Positions 61,018 to 64,000 of a stretch of DNA of 64,000 bases are shown here, in pieces; the first letter of the stretch is position 1; every line of letters begins with the position of its first letter. The position numbers and the translations under genes are program-made. The stretch spans positions 81,859,001-81,923,000 of the forward strand of contig CM075656.1 of the NCBI GenBank assembly GCA_037953625.1. The letters are read 5' to 3'. This DNA comes from Crotalaria pallida (lineage: Eukaryota > Streptophyta > Magnoliopsida > Fabales > Fabaceae). Under the pieces are notes generated by a model. It worked only from the letters and a program-made list of their open reading frames with translations. It ran no database searches and was not told where the DNA came from.

Positions 61018-61408
61018 CTAGCATCTATGCCCGTGCGATGCACGGGCAGTAACGTTATGACAGTTTTTTACAAATAAGCATGACAGTTTTTATCAGTTTT
61101 TTTATGAACTGATGTGTTAAAACATGATGATGGATGGTGGTTTTTCCAATTGTTATTGTAATTTAGTGTAAGTTTAAGGGTATTTTAGTCCTAAAAAATT
61201 AAACAAACTCTCTAAAAAAGAGAGTTTCCTTTATTATAGTAGTAGAGAAGTAGAGAAGTAGAGATGGAGATAGAGATGGTGCAGTTATCATAAAGATGCA
61301 GTTATTTCTTTAGTAACCACTCATACCCAAAAGGCATTTTGGGTATAAAAAAATGGACAAACTTTTTTGTTAGTTAAGCAAACCATGTTTGCTTTATTAT
61401 AGTAAAAG

Positions 61409-61409
<1 letters not shown>
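61018..61409 (-). mobile_element. Small Helitron, copy 2 of a tandem pair
   Basis: Same hairpin and CTAG end at 61021-61018 and TC start at 61409-61408 ('tcttttactataataaagc'). 392 bp. Separated from copy 1 by just TTA, one unit of the surrounding microsatellite. Confidence 0.85.

Positions 61410-61454
<45 letters not shown>
61410..61454. repeat. (ATT)n microsatellite, main tract
   Basis: About 15 uninterrupted units. It continues after a MITE as a second tract at 61620-61640. Confidence 0.95.
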
Positions 61455-61620
61455 GGGTCTTTTGGTGCATAGGTTAATCATACCTTAAATAGAAATGTTT
61501 GTTGGAAATTGAAATATTTAATGAATTAAAAATAATAAATATTTAGTTTTCCAATAGTATTTTTCTATTTATGTTATATTATTCTATGCACAGGATGCAT
61601 ATGCATGATAGAAAAACCCT
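61455..61620. mobile_element. MITE inserted in the (ATT)n tract
   Basis: 'gggtcttttggtgcatagg' at the left and 'gcatgatagaaaaaccc' at the right are imperfect inverted ends. ATT repeats lie immediately on both sides, consistent with insertion at a TTA or TAA site. Confidence 0.55.
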
Positions 61621-61664
61621 TATTATTATTATTATTATTATGTGCAAACAATAAACATTTAAAA

Positions 61665-62231
61665 AAGTAAGTTTAAATATTTTTTTCCTTTATCTTATTT
61701 TTAGGTTTTAATTTGGATTTTTATCTTTAAAAATAGTTAATCTTGTTCTTCATGTTTCCGACATTTGTCAATTTCATCATTTTATCATGATGTTAATTTT
61801 TTACCGAAATATACTTATTTTGTCATGGGTTTCTTATTTTTTTTTTGATGAACATGGGTTTCTTATTTCAATCACCATAATTTGCATTTTCTCGTTGAAA
61901 TCTGCATTTTTATCATATTTGACATTTTTATTGATAAAATTTTAATGTCGTTTTACTTTTTTAGGGTGAAATTTCACTCACATTTTACCTTTTAAAAAAA
62001 ATTTGCAAATTATGGCGATAAAATGAAGATTCTAGCGTTCGATTAGAAATGGAATCTCAAACAAAATCAGCATATTCATTCTAATGAAATTTTTTTAACA
62101 TTGTCCTGACAAAATGATAAAATTGACAAACGCTAGAGACATAGTTCACTAAATTAACTCTTATTAAAAATAAAGGACCAAATTGAAACATAAAAATAAA
62201 ATAAAAGATCAAAAAAAATATTTAAGTCTAA
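61665..62231. mobile_element. Foldback element with ~130-bp imperfect TIRs
   Basis: Left 'agtttaaatatttttttcct' is mirrored by right 'gatcaaaaaaaatatttaag'. Inner pairs are 'acatttgtcaatttcatcat' with 'aatgataaaattgacaaacg', and 'ggttttaatttgga' with 'ccaaattgaaac'. Superfamily unresolved; MULE-like by TIR length. Confidence 0.65.
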
Positions 62232-62246
62232 AAAGTAATATTAATG

Positions 62247-62445
62247 ACTGATTTCATAATTGGTAGATGACTGAGTTCCTTAAACATGATGTTAGGAGTT
62301 CGATCTGTTCGATCTGTCGTGGGTACTGGGTATGGAAAAGGCTTTGTTAATAAAAGCAAAACTCACTTTGATAAGATCTCTACGTTTCGAATGAGATTAG
62401 TCTCCAGCTGTCAGCAGGAGGATACCTTGGTGTACACCAAAAATA
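62247..62445 (+). mobile_element. tRNA-derived SINE
   Basis: 'aattggtagatgactgagtt', B-box-like 'aggagttcgatct' followed by a short local duplication ('gttcgatctgttcgatctgt'), 'atggaaaaggctttgttaat' and 'ggataccttggtgtacacc' follow the family of 25680-25860. Confidence 0.7.
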
Positions 62446-62769
62446 TATATACTCATATGAATTAATTGGAACCCTTTGAGATACTAAAAAAAATGAAGAA
62501 TATTTTCATTACATTGAATCTTATTACCCAGGTTCTAAGTATTGGAGGGCTACGAATGTAAAAACGAAGTGCTTACCCTAAATTTTTCTTAAGAACGGAC
62601 CACGTAAGAAGACAAATTTCCCTTCTGCTTTTAAATATAAACGGTATATATGTTGTGACCATTAGTGGATACATGCCATGACTTATCATAAATTACGATA
62701 AGAATTATCATATGGTATGGTTGAGTGTATATGACTACCCACCTTATCATAAGATCGTTTTGGAAATAT

Positions 62770-62890
62770 ACCAACGTGGGTTGATCAAGTGGTAGCTCAC
62801 TTGATCCCTTAACCAACTGGTCTCGAGTTCGAGTATTGGGTATGGAGCAACTCCCGCTGGGAGACCCCGATCGCTTAGTGATGATACAAT
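62770..62890 (+). mobile_element. SINE of a fourth type
   Basis: A-box-like 'tcaagtggtagctcacttga', B box 'tctcgagttcgagtattgg', then 'gtatggagcaactcccgctg' and 'agaccccgatcgcttagtga'. The 3' tail is unclear. Confidence 0.55.
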
Positions 62891-63249
62891 TTCAGATTAC
62901 ATATTTAGCAAAATAATCAAAAGTTAACATTTCTCTCATTGGTGATGTAGATTATTTTTTTAGATATATGTAATTTTCATATTTTACTCTTATCACTTCA
63001 ACAACGTTAACAACCTTCTTATCACTCCATACACTTTTTTTTTTTATTTACATAGTAAAATTATCATTCTTTATAATTCAAACAAAACAGATCAGTTTAG
63101 ATTCATTTTTCAATTAAGGGACCCAAATATATACAAATTATGATCACAAATAATAATAACCCCCCCCCCCCTCTTATTAACCGTCATTTTTTGAGAAATT
63201 TTTTTATTTCTTTTTATGTTTTTAATTTTTGATAATTTCAAAAGTGTAA
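62891..63249. other. Intergenic, with an 11-12 nt C run at ~63161
   Basis: AT-rich, no gene. The homopolymer of C at about 63161-63171 is a likely sequencing trouble spot. Confidence 0.45.
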
Positions 63250-63525
63250 TACTCTCTCTGTTCCTATATATAAGATCATTTTGACACTTTTATTTTGTCC
63301 CTATTTATAAGACCCTTTATCAATTTTCAATGATCAATAATTATTTTTTCCACAAACACTCCTATTTATTTAATACTTTTTACATTGTCATCAATATTAA
63401 TAGGGGTAATTTTGATGATAAATATCAAAAGTTCACATTTCCAATACAATTAACTAAATTATTCAACTTTCTTAATGGACGTGAAATCTTCCAAAGGGAT
63501 CTTATATTTGAGGACGGAGGGAGTA
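63250..63525. mobile_element. Stowaway-like MITE, full-length
   Basis: Ends 'tactctctctgttcctatat' and 'tatttgaggacggagggagta' with TA. Reference copy for 539, 771 (inverted), 1740 and 8148. Confidence 0.85.
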
Positions 63526-63561
63526 AATGTTATTTTCCATGTTTACCCCTATTTAATATGG

Positions 63562-63848
63562 TACTCCCTCCGACTTGAAATATAAGCAACAAAACACACA
63601 TTTCATTTGATTTAAAATATAAGTAAAAGTAACTAATCTTGTTAAATTTTATTTCATTCTCAATGCTACTTTCTTAAAATATACCTAGACAATTGTTTTC
63701 TCATTCAATTTTTGTTTCATTCTCAATACCAATCCCTAAAATACCTCTATTTTTTAAAAAAATTTGAGAAAATTAAAGACTATCAACTAACCTTCTTAAC
63801 AAGTGTGAAAGTGGTTAGATTTGCTTATATTGTAAGTCGAAGGGTGTA
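63562..63848. mobile_element. Stowaway-like MITE, 'ataagcaac' subfamily, full-length
   Basis: Ends 'tactccctccgacttgaaat' and 'tattgtaagtcgaagggtgta' with TA. Closely similar to 2040-2331. Confidence 0.8.
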
Positions 63849-64000
63849 TTAATGATTTAGGTAAGTAGTTGAGAAAAATTAATGATTACATAAAGAGGAA
63901 TAATATAATGTGAAAAAACATAATTAATGTATAAATTGCATTTCTTAGAGGATATGTTTTGTTTGAAATAGAAAAAATAAATAGGAACGAAATGAGTAAT

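Overview
The window is plant nuclear DNA: AT-rich, with spliced genes showing GT-AG introns (one GC-AG) and dense plant transposons. The protein set (apoplastic nucleoside hydrolase, cytokinin phosphotransfer protein, ShKT-type prolyl 4-hydroxylase, class VI receptor-like cytoplasmic kinase) together with the MITE and SINE families suggests a dicot, probably a papilionoid legume of the Medicago type. That organism call is an inference and was not tested by a search.

Five host genes were resolved exon by exon, and in each the summed exon length is divisible by three. From left to right they are: a two-domain nucleoside hydrolase (+ strand, 7753-14374, 12 exons, 879 aa); a histidine phosphotransfer protein AHP (- strand, 20734-22407, 6 exons, 156 aa); a prolyl 4-hydroxylase (- strand, 27257-31609, 6 exons, 311 aa); a ROP-binding-kinase-like RLCK VI (- strand, 32970-35937, 8 coding exons, 520 aa); and a coiled-coil protein of the At4g15545 family (- strand, 38832-42898, 9 exons, 343 aa). 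They are unrelated single genes and form no pathway cluster.

The right third (43.9-62.4 kb) is a transposon graveyard and the most interesting part. It holds an apparently complete MULE (46461-51292) whose transposase is fused to an OTU-type cysteine protease domain, with a second convergent ORF. Nearby are two MULE-type MITEs with 9-bp target duplications and a Pack-MULE (52331-53192, perfect 9-bp target duplication) carrying a broken piece of an ABA/stress/ripening (ASR) gene. A Helitron of about 3.5 kb (57099-60627) carries exon pieces of a kinesin-14 calponin-homology domain and of the complex I subunit NDUFS8. Two tandem Helitrons of about 390 bp follow it, and the whole stack sits in one (ATT)n microsatellite.

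The first 7 kb and the last 0.8 kb are packed with Stowaway-like MITEs (TA target, CTCCCTC ends). A 5'-truncated Ty1/copia element with an intact RT/RNase H frame lies just downstream of the nucleoside hydrolase, between inverted copies of an unidentified alanine-rich coding sequence. Several tRNA-derived SINEs are scattered through the intergenic DNA. No tRNA or rRNA gene and no CRISPR array was recognised.
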